From NCBI GenBank assembly GCA_007134675.1, contig SLKJ01000073.1, positions 1 through 44,848 of the forward strand: 44,848 nucleotides of DNA, read 5' to 3'. The notes under the pieces were generated by a model. The model saw only the letters and a program-made list of their open reading frames with translations, was not told where the DNA came from and searched no databases. The translations under genes and the position numbers were made by a program. Source of the stretch: Bacteroidales bacterium. GTDB taxonomy: Bacteria > Bacteroidota > Bacteroidia > Bacteroidales > PUMT01. This document shows, piece by piece, positions 17,769 to 25,997 of the stretch. The stretch's first letter is position 1, and every line of letters starts with the position of its first letter.

Positions 17769-19673
17769 CTATGGTCTTGAAATAGTTAAATCCATATGCC
17801 GGCCCTGCTCAACGGTGAAAGTGAAAAGAATTTTACCGTATCTGTCGGCGACTGTTTCCTGTATTGGGTTTCCATCAGTAAAAATCCGGTAACCGGCACC
17901 GGGGACAAGCTTTTCAAGCTTAATCTGTACCTGGGTATTACCAGGATCTCCGGAGAGAGCTTCAAGGCTGCCTGATGCGATAATATCTCCATGCCTGTCC
18001 CACTGATCTATAACTACAATCACCGGCCGCATTACAGCAAATGAAAGTCCCTCAGCCTTCGGAACCATGAAAGGAAAGGATTCATAGTAAATTGCCCCGT
18101 CAGGCATTATCCTTGCGGCAACTCCCGGATAAATCCCTTCAAATTTTCCTGCAAGAACAACTCTGTCGTCACCATGAAATAACCAGCCCGGACTATTATT
18201 ATCCCAGGTATTTCTTGCCTGATAATAGAAAGGCAAATTGCGCGCATCATCAATATGGCCGTGCCCGTCAGTCACAAAGGATAAATAGGTTATTCCTGCC
18301 CTCTCCCAGTCATCAATACCAACAGCCGGCGGGTTCCATACATTCGTAAAAAATCCGAAATCAATACCGTTGTCCGACACCGCATGGCATACTCCATTAT
18401 AGCCCCCCGTAGAGTATAGATGGAAAAGCCCTGTCCTTTTCTCATAAAAGGCGGCAACATGACGATGTATCCCAATATCTATGGTATTCTCGTGAGTAAA
18501 ATCGAAACCGTTGGGAGAAGTATAAACCCCTATTTTATTATCATCCTTGATAGAATAGAGGTAATAGGTGCCATCAAGATAAATAACCACCGCATCCTTA
18601 CAATAGGTCTCATCGACAGCAAGTCCGTGCTGTTTCCAGTTTCTGCCATCTTCACTTGTTGCATAGGCAGTGAACCATCCACCGGGAGTATCGACCCCAT
18701 ACCATGCCCGGAACAGCCCATCAACCTTGAGCACAGATATTTTCTCGTTACTGTAATATTCCGGATCGTGGGTAAAGACCGGATTATTCTCATACTTATC
18801 CCAGTCAAGGCCGTCGGTGCTGGTTGCAAACCCATAACCGCGCCCCCTCTGTTGATTGTCACGTATCCTGTACCACATTAGAAATTCCCCGTCGATGAGC
18901 ATGGTAGATTGTGAACCCACCCAGTTGCCCTGGTCCTGCTCTACATCTGATTTTCTGGGCAAAACCACAAAATGAGGAGAGCGCACATACTTTCCTGCAG
19001 GAATAAAATAATCAGAAGCATTAATCTTCATGTCATCAAAGTCAATCGCAGTAGCTGATCCACTCCCGGTTCTGACGTACAGTGAAACAGCAGCAGGATC
19101 AATTAAGCTGGTTGTCTCGAACCGGGAAATGATCCGGCCCGAGGTCATATCGGTAATATCAGCCTTAAGTATGTGATCATCCGAAAGAGAAACAAACATG
19201 CGATAGATGGTTCCAGGCACAACATCCATCTCAATCCCAGGCTGTGCAACCGAAGTTTTGCCTTGCTTAAACAACTCCGCGCCTTCTCCTGTAATCTTTA
19301 TACCTGCATAATCATTAATCGATTCCAGTAACAATAACCCGGCAGCAAAATCTTTTGCTGTTCCATTAACTCTCAAATCAACTGAAGCAGTGAATGGTCT
19401 GGCAAGGTAAAATGCATTGCTCAGCATCAGCCACTGATGCGTTTTATCATCAGACCTCCATTGAAGTGAGTAATTCCCATTTAAAGGATCAGTATTGTTA
19501 ATTACAAAATTTGGCCTGATCCACTGATCAGAATCACCGATATAATGAGGCCTGAAGTTCCTCCAGTCCCCTGTTTCAAACCCATCCAGGTTTACAGGCA
19601 ACAATCCTCTGTTGTCAGAGGCGGCAATATTAAAGCTGATTAGGGAAACAGCAAAAAAGACAATTGTTCTCAT
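17769..19673 (-). CDS. exported glycosidase-like propeller protein (GH43/GH130-like fold), function uncertain
   Basis: A 634-residue protein with a signal peptide (cleavage near FNIAAS). Residues about 25-225 look like a beta-sandwich module (DGFETGDWRNF, YSLQWRSDD, FTASVDLRVNG). The middle (about 230-540) has repeated propeller-blade motifs such as MLIDGEFLMWYR, ATSTDGLDWDKY, ATSEDGRNWKQHG and YTSPNGFDF, which resemble GH43, GH32 or GH130 propellers. The C-terminal portion (about 550-634) is another sandwich-like module. I do not recognise a definite catalytic triad, so this could be a glycoside hydrolase or a non-catalytic carbohydrate-binding protein. It is on the same strand as the exported Gfo/Idh gene downstream (gap 137 nt). 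Confidence 0.6.
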   Translation of the reverse strand: MRTIVFFAVSLISFNIAASDNRGLLPVNLDGFETGDWRNFRPHYIGDSDQWIRPNFVINNTDPLNGNYSLQWRSDDKTHQWLMLSNAFYLARPFTASVDLRVNGTAKDFAAGLLLLESINDYAGIKITGEGAELFKQGKTSVAQPGIEMDVVPGTIYRMFVSLSDDHILKADITDMTSGRIISRFETTSLIDPAAVSLYVRTGSGSATAIDFDDMKINASDYFIPAGKYVRSPHFVVLPRKSDVEQDQGNWVGSQSTMLIDGEFLMWYRIRDNQQRGRGYGFATSTDGLDWDKYENNPVFTHDPEYYSNEKISVLKVDGLFRAWYGVDTPGGWFTAYATSEDGRNWKQHGLAVDETYCKDAVVIYLDGTYYLYSIKDDNKIGVYTSPNGFDFTHENTIDIGIHRHVAAFYEKRTGLFHLYSTGGYNGVCHAVSDNGIDFGFFTNVWNPPAVGIDDWERAGITYLSFVTDGHGHIDDARNLPFYYQARNTWDNNSPGWLFHGDDRVVLAGKFEGIYPGVAARIMPDGAIYYESFPFMVPKAEGLSFAVMRPVIVVIDQWDRHGDIIASGSLEALSGDPGNTQVQIKLEKLVPGAGYRIFTDGNPIQETVADRYGKILFTFTVEQGRHMDLTISRP

Positions 19674-19777
19674 GATGAAATTTAAATTTAGTTAGGGAAA
19701 TTATTTTATTAAAACAAAATTTTGCTTTTTACAGGATAAATATAACATTAATTCATAATATTGATATATTTAATGCT

Positions 19778-20347
19778 ATGTGGAATTTAAAAGGCGGAGG
19801 GAAACTTATTATTTTTTTAATTGCTGCCAGTCAGCTACTAAACACCTTCTGCTCCAGGCATATTTATCCTGAAACATCTTTCAGGAACATCGAAAGCAGG
19901 TCTGAAGAAAGAAAGTTGAGATTTTTTTTGAATGCAGGGACCGGCAAAAGTTTAAATGTGAACAATACCAGCTCCTCTGATATCATCAGTACCGCGCAAC
20001 AGTATCTCGGCGTTCCCCATTGCATGGGTGGCAAAACATTGAAATGTATGGATTGCTCAGGCTTACTGGTAAAGGTTTTTGGACGGCACGGCATTCAACT
20101 TCCCCATAACTCGGAAGAACAGGCCAGGTTTGGTAAAATCCTGACCGGAATGGATGAGCTTATGGAGGGGGATCTGGTGTTTTTTATCAGGTCATACAGC
20201 ACACACCGCCTTATAACCCATTCAGGCATTTATATCGGAGATAATAAATTTATTCATGCCTCTTCCCGTCAGGGTGTAACAATAACCTCATTAGACGATT
20301 CCTGGTGGAATGATAAGTTTATTTTCGGTACGAGAGTTTTCGAATAA
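19778..20347 (+). CDS. NlpC/P60-family cell-wall hydrolase
   Basis: A 189-residue exported protein with a hydrophobic signal at residues 8-24 ending LLNTFCS; Cys25 could be lipidated, although the lipobox is not canonical. The NlpC/P60 domain starts near residue 68 (IISTAQQYLGVPHCMGGK), with the catalytic Cys93 in MDCSGLL, a His in THSGIYIG and a further His in FIHASS. These enzymes cleave peptide bonds in peptidoglycan stems. The AcuI-like gene follows after 39 nt. The start is chosen for the signal peptide. Confidence 0.88.
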   Translation: MWNLKGGGKLIIFLIAASQLLNTFCSRHIYPETSFRNIESRSEERKLRFFLNAGTGKSLNVNNTSSSDIISTAQQYLGVPHCMGGKTLKCMDCSGLLVKVFGRHGIQLPHNSEEQARFGKILTGMDELMEGDLVFFIRSYSTHRLITHSGIYIGDNKFIHASSRQGVTITSLDDSWWNDKFIFGTRVFE

Positions 20348-20386
20348 TTTTTCACATTCTGAAATAACACTAAACAGACTATAAAA

Positions 20387-21388
20387 ATGAACAACAGAGA
20401 ATACCGGGCCCTGAGGGTTTATGAAACTGCTGGCGGGAATTTTGAAAGAAGGATAGAGACCCTGAATAACCTTGACCTGCCCTCCGGTGAAGTGCTTGTC
20501 AGGGTAAAATATTCGGGTATCAATTACAAGGACGCCCTCTCTGCTTTCGGTAATAAAGGGGTTACCAGGCAATATCCATTTACACCGGGCATTGATGCGG
20601 CCGGAGTTGTGGAAGAGAGCATCTCGCCATTATTCAATCCGGGTGATAAGGTAATTACAGGTGGATATGACTTGGGAATGAACACTCCCGGTGGATTCGG
20701 GGAGTATATAAGAGTTCCTGCTTCATGGATCGTACCCCTGCCGGAATGGATGACTCTCAGGGAAAGCATGGTTATTGGCGGCAGGGGATTTACGGCAGCC
20801 ATGTCGGTGATGAACCTTGTTCAGCAGGGTGTTAAGCCGGGAGACGGACCGGTTCTGGTAACAGGAGCTGCAGGGGGAGTCGGAAGCTGGGCTGTCCTCA
20901 TACTGAAAAAGCTCGGGTATACGGTTATTGCAGGTACTTCCAACATTGATGATTCTGCCGGGTTTATTAAACAACTGGGAGCGGACAGCCATGTGGACAG
21001 GTCAGTAATTGATGACAGGTCCGCCAAAGCCATACTGAAATGGAAATGGGCGGGAGCAATTGAAAATGTGGGCGGCAATGTTTTATCTACTGCGTTGAGG
21101 GCCTGCAAGCCTGGGGGTACCGTTACCAGTTGCGGGAATATCTTCTCCCCTGAGTTTAAGATGACAGTTTATCCTTTTATCCTTAACGCTGTCAGGCTTA
21201 TAGGAATTTCAGCCCAGAACACTCCACTGGACGTTAGGAAAGAAGTATGGAACAAATTCAGGGATGAGTACAGGGTCGAACTGCCGCAGGGAATAATCAG
21301 GGAGATCTCACTTGATGAATTGCCAGGTGCCCTTGAGGTTGTAATAAAGAAGAAAAACAGGGGACAGGTTCTCTTAAAACATGATTGA
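20387..21388 (+). CDS. acuI: YhdH/AcuI-family NADPH-dependent acryloyl-CoA reductase-like oxidoreductase
   Basis: A 333-residue zinc-independent MDR protein. The family opening RALRVYETAGGNFERRI, the substrate loop SGINYKDALSAFGNKGV, and the nucleotide motif VLVTGAAGGVGSWAVLILKKLG (seen as GAAGGVGS) place it in the YhdH/YhfP/AcuI group. Characterised members reduce acryloyl-CoA to propionyl-CoA with NADPH, which protects cells from reactive acryloyl-CoA. Whether that is the physiological substrate here is inferred. The gene converges on the RNA methyltransferase gene with an 18-nt gap. It lies 39 nt after the NlpC/P60 gene. Confidence 0.85.
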   Translation: MNNREYRALRVYETAGGNFERRIETLNNLDLPSGEVLVRVKYSGINYKDALSAFGNKGVTRQYPFTPGIDAAGVVEESISPLFNPGDKVITGGYDLGMNTPGGFGEYIRVPASWIVPLPEWMTLRESMVIGGRGFTAAMSVMNLVQQGVKPGDGPVLVTGAAGGVGSWAVLILKKLGYTVIAGTSNIDDSAGFIKQLGADSHVDRSVIDDRSAKAILKWKWAGAIENVGGNVLSTALRACKPGGTVTSCGNIFSPEFKMTVYPFILNAVRLIGISAQNTPLDVRKEVWNKFRDEYRVELPQGIIREISLDELPGALEVVIKKKNRGQVLLKHD

Positions 21389-21406
21389 AAAACCAGCCCC
21401 TGGAAT

Positions 21407-22153
21407 TCAGCGGTCTCTATTTTGATCCTTCAGTACCTCCTGCAACCGGGAACAAACCGACAATAATAATCCCGCGTCTTTGTCCCCTAAAGCTTCCAGC
21501 CTCTCCATTATACGGCAGTAAACTGCACTCTCATTATCATACCCTATAACCTGTAAAAGTTCTCCAGCTGATTTGCGAAGGTGTCTGAATTTGGCTCTGG
21601 CAGGTATTTTCGCATCCCATCCCGCTTTCGCGGAAAGGCTCGCAGAAATATCCGCAACGATTTTATAATCAGGACTATTTATCTTCGACAATTCCCAGGC
21701 ATAAACCATTACCGACTGGGCAAGATTAAGGGAAGGATAACTCCCGTGCATTGGGATACCGGAAAAAACATTGCACAGCTTAAGCTCCCGGTTGGAGAGG
21801 CCCGATTCCTCGCGCCCGAACACCAGGGCCACATTTTCTATCATTTCAGATTTGCTGTTAACAAGTCCTGCAATTTCATTGCATGAATAGTAATCGGCAT
21901 GCACCCTTCGCTTCTTTGCAGTTGTGCCTATTATCAGGTCCATTCCTGTGACTGCTTCCTGGAGGGTTTCAAAAACCCTGATCCTATCAAGCACATCAGC
22001 CGAACCATGAGCCAGCCACCTGGCTTCGTCCCTGAGATGGACCTTCGAGTTAACAAGTACAAGTCTGTCAAATCCCATGGTCTTAAGAGCACGGGCACTT
22101 GATCCGACATTTTCCGGAACAGCCGGTTCAACCAGTATGAACGTGTAATTCAT
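21407..22153 (-). CDS. TrmJ-like SPOUT RNA 2'-O-methyltransferase
   Basis: A 248-residue SpoU/TrmH-class SPOUT methyltransferase. The N-terminus FILVEPAVPENVGSSARALK matches the first motif, and motifs 2 and 3 appear as FGREESGLSNREL and SYPSLNLAQSVMVYAWEL. The C-terminal helical tail resembles TrmJ, which methylates tRNA position 32 using S-adenosylmethionine. Without substrate evidence a related rRNA target cannot be excluded. It follows the phosphoesterase by 26 nt on the same strand. Confidence 0.85.
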   Translation of the reverse strand: MNYTFILVEPAVPENVGSSARALKTMGFDRLVLVNSKVHLRDEARWLAHGSADVLDRIRVFETLQEAVTGMDLIIGTTAKKRRVHADYYSCNEIAGLVNSKSEMIENVALVFGREESGLSNRELKLCNVFSGIPMHGSYPSLNLAQSVMVYAWELSKINSPDYKIVADISASLSAKAGWDAKIPARAKFRHLRKSAGELLQVIGYDNESAVYCRIMERLEALGDKDAGLLLSVCSRLQEVLKDQNRDR

Positions 22154-22179
22154 TTTTCATAACTCACCAAATCAAAAAC

Positions 22180-23769
22180 TTACTTTACATGCAGCAGTCG
22201 CCTGCCCTCATATTCCCACCAGTCATCTGCAGCCCTGATCTCAATTGGATAGACACCAGGGTCCAGTAAGACTTCTGTTTCAACAAACCATATATGCTCT
22301 GAAACACTTGATCTTCCAAGGTTTCTCCATGGAACTTCACCAAGTTCCTTTTCCCTCTCTTCAACGGCCAGCCTTACAGGATCGTGCTTCGAAGTTCTGA
22401 CCATTCTTAACCATTCCCCTTCGCCAATCCTCACTTCCACCTCTGCCAACGGCAAAGCATTGAAAATATTTGCTTTGACAGTAACCGAAACATGCTGTTG
22501 TGCTTCTATCACATCAGGAGCAGCTATATGCATCTGAAAACCGGCCGGCCTTCGGGATGCCCGCCAGCTCATTTTCCAGTCATTACCATAAATATGAAGG
22601 AATGTATAAGAAGTGGGAGTGCCGTCAGGCATCATAGAATGGGGGATCCCGTATTCATCTGGTGCGCCTGACCACCACGCTCCGCCCACTGTCCCGACAC
22701 TCACCATATGATGTGGCACATCACCAGGAAAACCTTCCTCCCTGCCGATTAAGTGATGGTAATGCCTGTGAGTGTGCGCAACAAGAGAGACACTTTTTGG
22801 ATGTCCGGCAAGAAGATCATAAAACTCCTGCTGCTCTGATTCAATCTGCCATGCAGTGGAGCCCGTCCAGGGAATATGCACAAGAAGCACAACAAGCTGA
22901 TCCCGGTCCACACGGCCAAACTCATTTCTCAGAAACTCCATCTGGTCTTCACCAAGACCGGTCATGTAATAACTCCGGTTTTCCTCAACTATCCACCTGA
23001 TATTGTCAAGAACGATAAAATGTGCAGGGCCGTAGCTGAATGAATAGTACGATGGTCCGAAAGTCCTGTACCATGCCCCTCGGGCATCATGGTTGCTGTT
23101 TCCGGAAAAGTCGATATCATGGTTTCCCAGAACGTATCGCCATGGTATACCAACTGTTGCTATGCTTTCTGTCAGATGATCAAACAGGTCAAGGTTGTCA
23201 AAAACCACATCTCCGAGTGTTACACCAAATGCTGCATCAACTCCCCATAGTTCCGAGAGGGCATCATAACACAGGTAATAGATTTCCTGTTCATTTCTTG
23301 GCTGGGTATCACCAAAAACCAGTACCTTAAAACTGTCAGGCTCATCAGAAGGGTAAAGTGGAAAATTGACAGGCCCTGTCAATGGACCTGTTGGTGGCAA
23401 TCCCCTGTAATCATTTCCTGATGTCCCCGTGGTGCTGTGCATGTAATAGAACCGGTGAAGCTTCCTTTTGTCCAGTAGAACGGTCCAGTTTCTCGGTTTA
23501 ATAACAAAAATGGCAGAATTATCTCTCAATGGCAATTTGTATTTACCGTACCGGTCCGTCACAGTTACTTCCCTTCCGTTAGAAACGGCTATTCCTTTGA
23601 GAGGTTTATCACTTTCAGGATCATAGGATCCGCTTCCTGACAGGTCGTGAAAAACAATACCTTTCACAACTTTGGTGTCACGACCGTTAACATCTGTTTT
23701 CTCAGGGAAACACATGAAATGTAACACCAAAGCCGAAGTAATAAGTAATATCGAACGCTTCATAAGCAT
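22180..23769 (-). CDS. exported calcineurin-like phosphoesterase with N- and C-terminal accessory domains
   Basis: A 529-residue protein with a signal peptide (LLITSALVLHFMCF). An N-terminal beta-sandwich (about 35-135) with GIVFHDLSGSGSYDPESDKPLKGIAVSNG resembles the MetallophosN domain (seen as GIVFHD and SDKPLKGIAVSNG). The metal-binding core reads VFGDTQP, GDVVFD, GNHD, LVHIPW and VAHTHRHYH. The C-terminal part (about 430-529) is another sandwich domain. The two-metal centre would hydrolyse a phosphomonoester or diester in the periplasm; the substrate is unknown. It follows the UroD-family gene by 98 nt, with a palindrome in the gap. Confidence 0.88.
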   Translation of the reverse strand: MLMKRSILLITSALVLHFMCFPEKTDVNGRDTKVVKGIVFHDLSGSGSYDPESDKPLKGIAVSNGREVTVTDRYGKYKLPLRDNSAIFVIKPRNWTVLLDKRKLHRFYYMHSTTGTSGNDYRGLPPTGPLTGPVNFPLYPSDEPDSFKVLVFGDTQPRNEQEIYYLCYDALSELWGVDAAFGVTLGDVVFDNLDLFDHLTESIATVGIPWRYVLGNHDIDFSGNSNHDARGAWYRTFGPSYYSFSYGPAHFIVLDNIRWIVEENRSYYMTGLGEDQMEFLRNEFGRVDRDQLVVLLVHIPWTGSTAWQIESEQQEFYDLLAGHPKSVSLVAHTHRHYHHLIGREEGFPGDVPHHMVSVGTVGGAWWSGAPDEYGIPHSMMPDGTPTSYTFLHIYGNDWKMSWRASRRPAGFQMHIAAPDVIEAQQHVSVTVKANIFNALPLAEVEVRIGEGEWLRMVRTSKHDPVRLAVEEREKELGEVPWRNLGRSSVSEHIWFVETEVLLDPGVYPIEIRAADDWWEYEGRRLLHVK

Positions 23770-23833
23770 AAAATGTAATTATCTGATAATAAAACTTTTA
23801 AGCATGTTTGTTAAACAATTAAAATTATCCCTG

Positions 23834-23851
23834 ATCTGTACAAATACAGAT
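23834..23851. promoter_or_regulatory. 18-bp palindrome between UroD-family and phosphoesterase genes
   Basis: ATCTGTACAAATACAGAT consists of perfect 7-bp arms around CAAA. It lies 17 nt after the UroD-family stop and 65 nt before the phosphoesterase start on the minus strand. It could be an operator or a small stem that ends the upstream transcript; there is no strong T-run. Confidence 0.4.
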
Positions 23852-23867
23852 GCTGTTTTCACAGAGT

Positions 23868-25139
23868 TTAAGGGTTACCGAGCTCCCTGATTGCATCAAG
23901 CATAGCAACCAGATTCTCAACAGGAACATTTGCCTGTACGTTATGAACAGTACTGAAAATAAACCCGCCATCCCTGCCCAGGATTTCGCACTGTCTTCTT
24001 ACCTGATCCCTTACCTCTTCAGGTTTGCCGAATGATAAAACCTGCTGGGTATCGACTCCCCCACCCCAAAAAACAATATCCTTTCCGTAAGTTGATTTCA
24101 GTTTGACAGGATCCATACCCCTTGCACTTATTTGTACAGGGTTTAGAATGTCGAATCCTGAATCTATAAAATCAGGGATAAGATCAAATATTGCCCCGCA
24201 GGAGTGCTTTAAGGTCTTCCACCGGGTATTTGAGTGGATCCAGTCGTTCACTTTCCGGTAATAAGGTTTGTATAACTCATCAAAAATCTCACGAGAACAG
24301 AATAGTGAATTCTGAGTTCCAAAATCGGTACCGCATATAAAGGCCACATCAATAATATCATTATCTATTTCAGCAAACCTTGCCAGGTTATGAATTGCTA
24401 TATCGGTCTGTTTGTCAAACACCTCACTAATATAGTCCGGGCGCGTCAGCAGAGACGTATACCACTCCTCAATATCCCTTATACCCCGGGGATTCTTCAG
24501 TGAAGGGCCAGGAACACGTGCAATATCACCCAGCGCAGTACCATAGAAATATGAAATTATTCCATTTCCGGATTTCCCGGTATTTTCCAGATCTGATTTC
24601 CAGTACTCAAGGCTTTCATCAGTAATATATCCATACTCCTCAAGGTTATCTTCAGGATCGAGTTCAGATTCGACTATGGGGGGCTGGCGAATGATAGTGT
24701 CAAAAAAGTATCCGGAAACAGGCATTCTGCCACTGGGAGGCACCGATGTATCTCCTTGCGGATGTATAAGCAAATCACCATTCCTATCTGTTGTTGTATT
24801 GAAATCGCCGGGTACAAGCACCACCTGTCCCCAAAAAGTCCTGAATTCCTTCCAGTTTGTATTTTCAATACCAAATTCGTTTCTTGGAGACTTCAGTCCC
24901 CGCACATCCACACCCATAATATCCAATAGGTCCTCCTCTATCTCACCAAGCATCTGATAGGGTCTGGTTACCTTTACCGGCCTGTATTCCAGGCCATAGT
25001 AATTCCTGAGGTTCTCAATGCTTCTGACATGGATACCGGTAACTCCGGTAGAACCAAAATCCACCGGAATCCTGTCTGGTTGTCTGTGCGAAAGGGTTAC
25101 CTGTAACAGTTCTTTTGATCTAACCGGTTCATTATTCAT
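23868..25139 (-). CDS. UroD-superfamily protein (corrinoid methyltransferase-like, not HemE)
   Basis: A 423-residue TIM-barrel protein of the uroporphyrinogen-decarboxylase superfamily. The N-terminus SKELLQVTLSHRQPDRIPVDFG is the family start. It keeps the HxC pair of the methyltransferase branch in LKHSCGA, while the third zinc ligand position is in a VHNVQANVPVENL segment rather than a GC motif. The long insertions compared with HemE (343-355 residues) make heme synthesis unlikely. Such proteins sit in sugar or methylated-compound gene clusters in Bacteroidota, with functions unproven. Here it follows the cupin isomerase by 68 nt and may belong to the sugar-phosphate cluster. Confidence 0.75.
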   Translation of the reverse strand: MNNEPVRSKELLQVTLSHRQPDRIPVDFGSTGVTGIHVRSIENLRNYYGLEYRPVKVTRPYQMLGEIEEDLLDIMGVDVRGLKSPRNEFGIENTNWKEFRTFWGQVVLVPGDFNTTTDRNGDLLIHPQGDTSVPPSGRMPVSGYFFDTIIRQPPIVESELDPEDNLEEYGYITDESLEYWKSDLENTGKSGNGIISYFYGTALGDIARVPGPSLKNPRGIRDIEEWYTSLLTRPDYISEVFDKQTDIAIHNLARFAEIDNDIIDVAFICGTDFGTQNSLFCSREIFDELYKPYYRKVNDWIHSNTRWKTLKHSCGAIFDLIPDFIDSGFDILNPVQISARGMDPVKLKSTYGKDIVFWGGGVDTQQVLSFGKPEEVRDQVRRQCEILGRDGGFIFSTVHNVQANVPVENLVAMLDAIRELGNP

Positions 25140-25207
25140 AATCTTTTAACTTAAATTCAGAGAGCATCAATTTATCCTCTGATAAAGGGTGTAAACAAAT
25201 AACAGAT

Positions 25208-25996
25208 TTACGGTAAAAATCTTCTCCAGACATTTGCTTTCAACGACGGGAACGGAACAAACAGAAACCTCGCCTCATCCTCTTCAAATTGCGAATAAAC
25301 AGACTTTTCTTTGGTAATACCTAAAAATGAGTAATCATTAGGTTTCTTTATTTGTAATTCGCAATTCTCATACAAGGGATTAGGCAGCCATTCAATTTTA
25401 TTATTGTCTCTCATTACCGGGAACCAGGCCAGGCCTTTACGGGCACGGACATCATCATATTCGAATCCGTACGCCCGATCGCACCATGCCCCGAAGGTCA
25501 GTGGTTCCCGCGGGTCAGCACTTATTGTTGCATGTGCCCAGCCAGGCGGGACAACCACCACATCTCCCGGACCTGCTTCTACGGCAAAACAACAGCCAGG
25601 ATCATTTTTGGCAGATTCCTGCATGTAGATAATGGCCCTGCCCGCCCATATTTCATAAACTTCAGGGGTTGACCAGCCGCTTAATGGAGATATCTTATGA
25701 ACATGTCCCTGGCTCCTTATTGGTTCTTCACCCAGCTTACCTGCAGCGTAGGTAACTACCCCGAAGAGCAGGTGCAGTTTATTCAACTTATCAAAATGAT
25801 CTTTTTTACCCACATCCATCGCAATAGCATACACTATTTCCGGTCCGTCACAATCCGGTTCACGCAAACTTTTTCGGATATCATCCAGCCGCCGGTATTC
25901 AACTTCCGGACCAAATACATCTGTTCCAAACTCAAAACCGATTGGCTCTGAAGTTGGTATAATATCAATTCCTGGATTGAATTTCATTTTACTCAT
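25208..25996 (-). CDS. cupin-type glucose-6-phosphate isomerase-like protein (longer paralogue)
   Basis: A protein of about 262 residues in the cupin phosphoglucose isomerase family (PF06560). The metal-site motif is RSQGHVHKISPLSGWSTPEVYE, seen as GHVH and EVYE, with the later GWAHATIS His. Such enzymes use a metal ion to interconvert glucose 6-phosphate and fructose 6-phosphate or a related pair. The frame is open to 26029, overlapping the upstream gene, but ATG 25996 lies one nucleotide after that gene's TAG stop, so I prefer it and infer translational coupling. The C-terminal part (about 180-262) extends beyond the core cupin. A second, shorter cupin isomerase is at 28780-29370. Confidence 0.82.
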   Translation of the reverse strand: MSKMKFNPGIDIIPTSEPIGFEFGTDVFGPEVEYRRLDDIRKSLREPDCDGPEIVYAIAMDVGKKDHFDKLNKLHLLFGVVTYAAGKLGEEPIRSQGHVHKISPLSGWSTPEVYEIWAGRAIIYMQESAKNDPGCCFAVEAGPGDVVVVPPGWAHATISADPREPLTFGAWCDRAYGFEYDDVRARKGLAWFPVMRDNNKIEWLPNPLYENCELQIKKPNDYSFLGITKEKSVYSQFEEDEARFLFVPFPSLKANVWRRFLP

Positions 25997-25997
25997 T

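Noticed and set aside
23868-25139. Uroporphyrinogen decarboxylase HemE
   Set aside because: The protein is 423 residues with long insertions and an HxC motif, unlike HemE.
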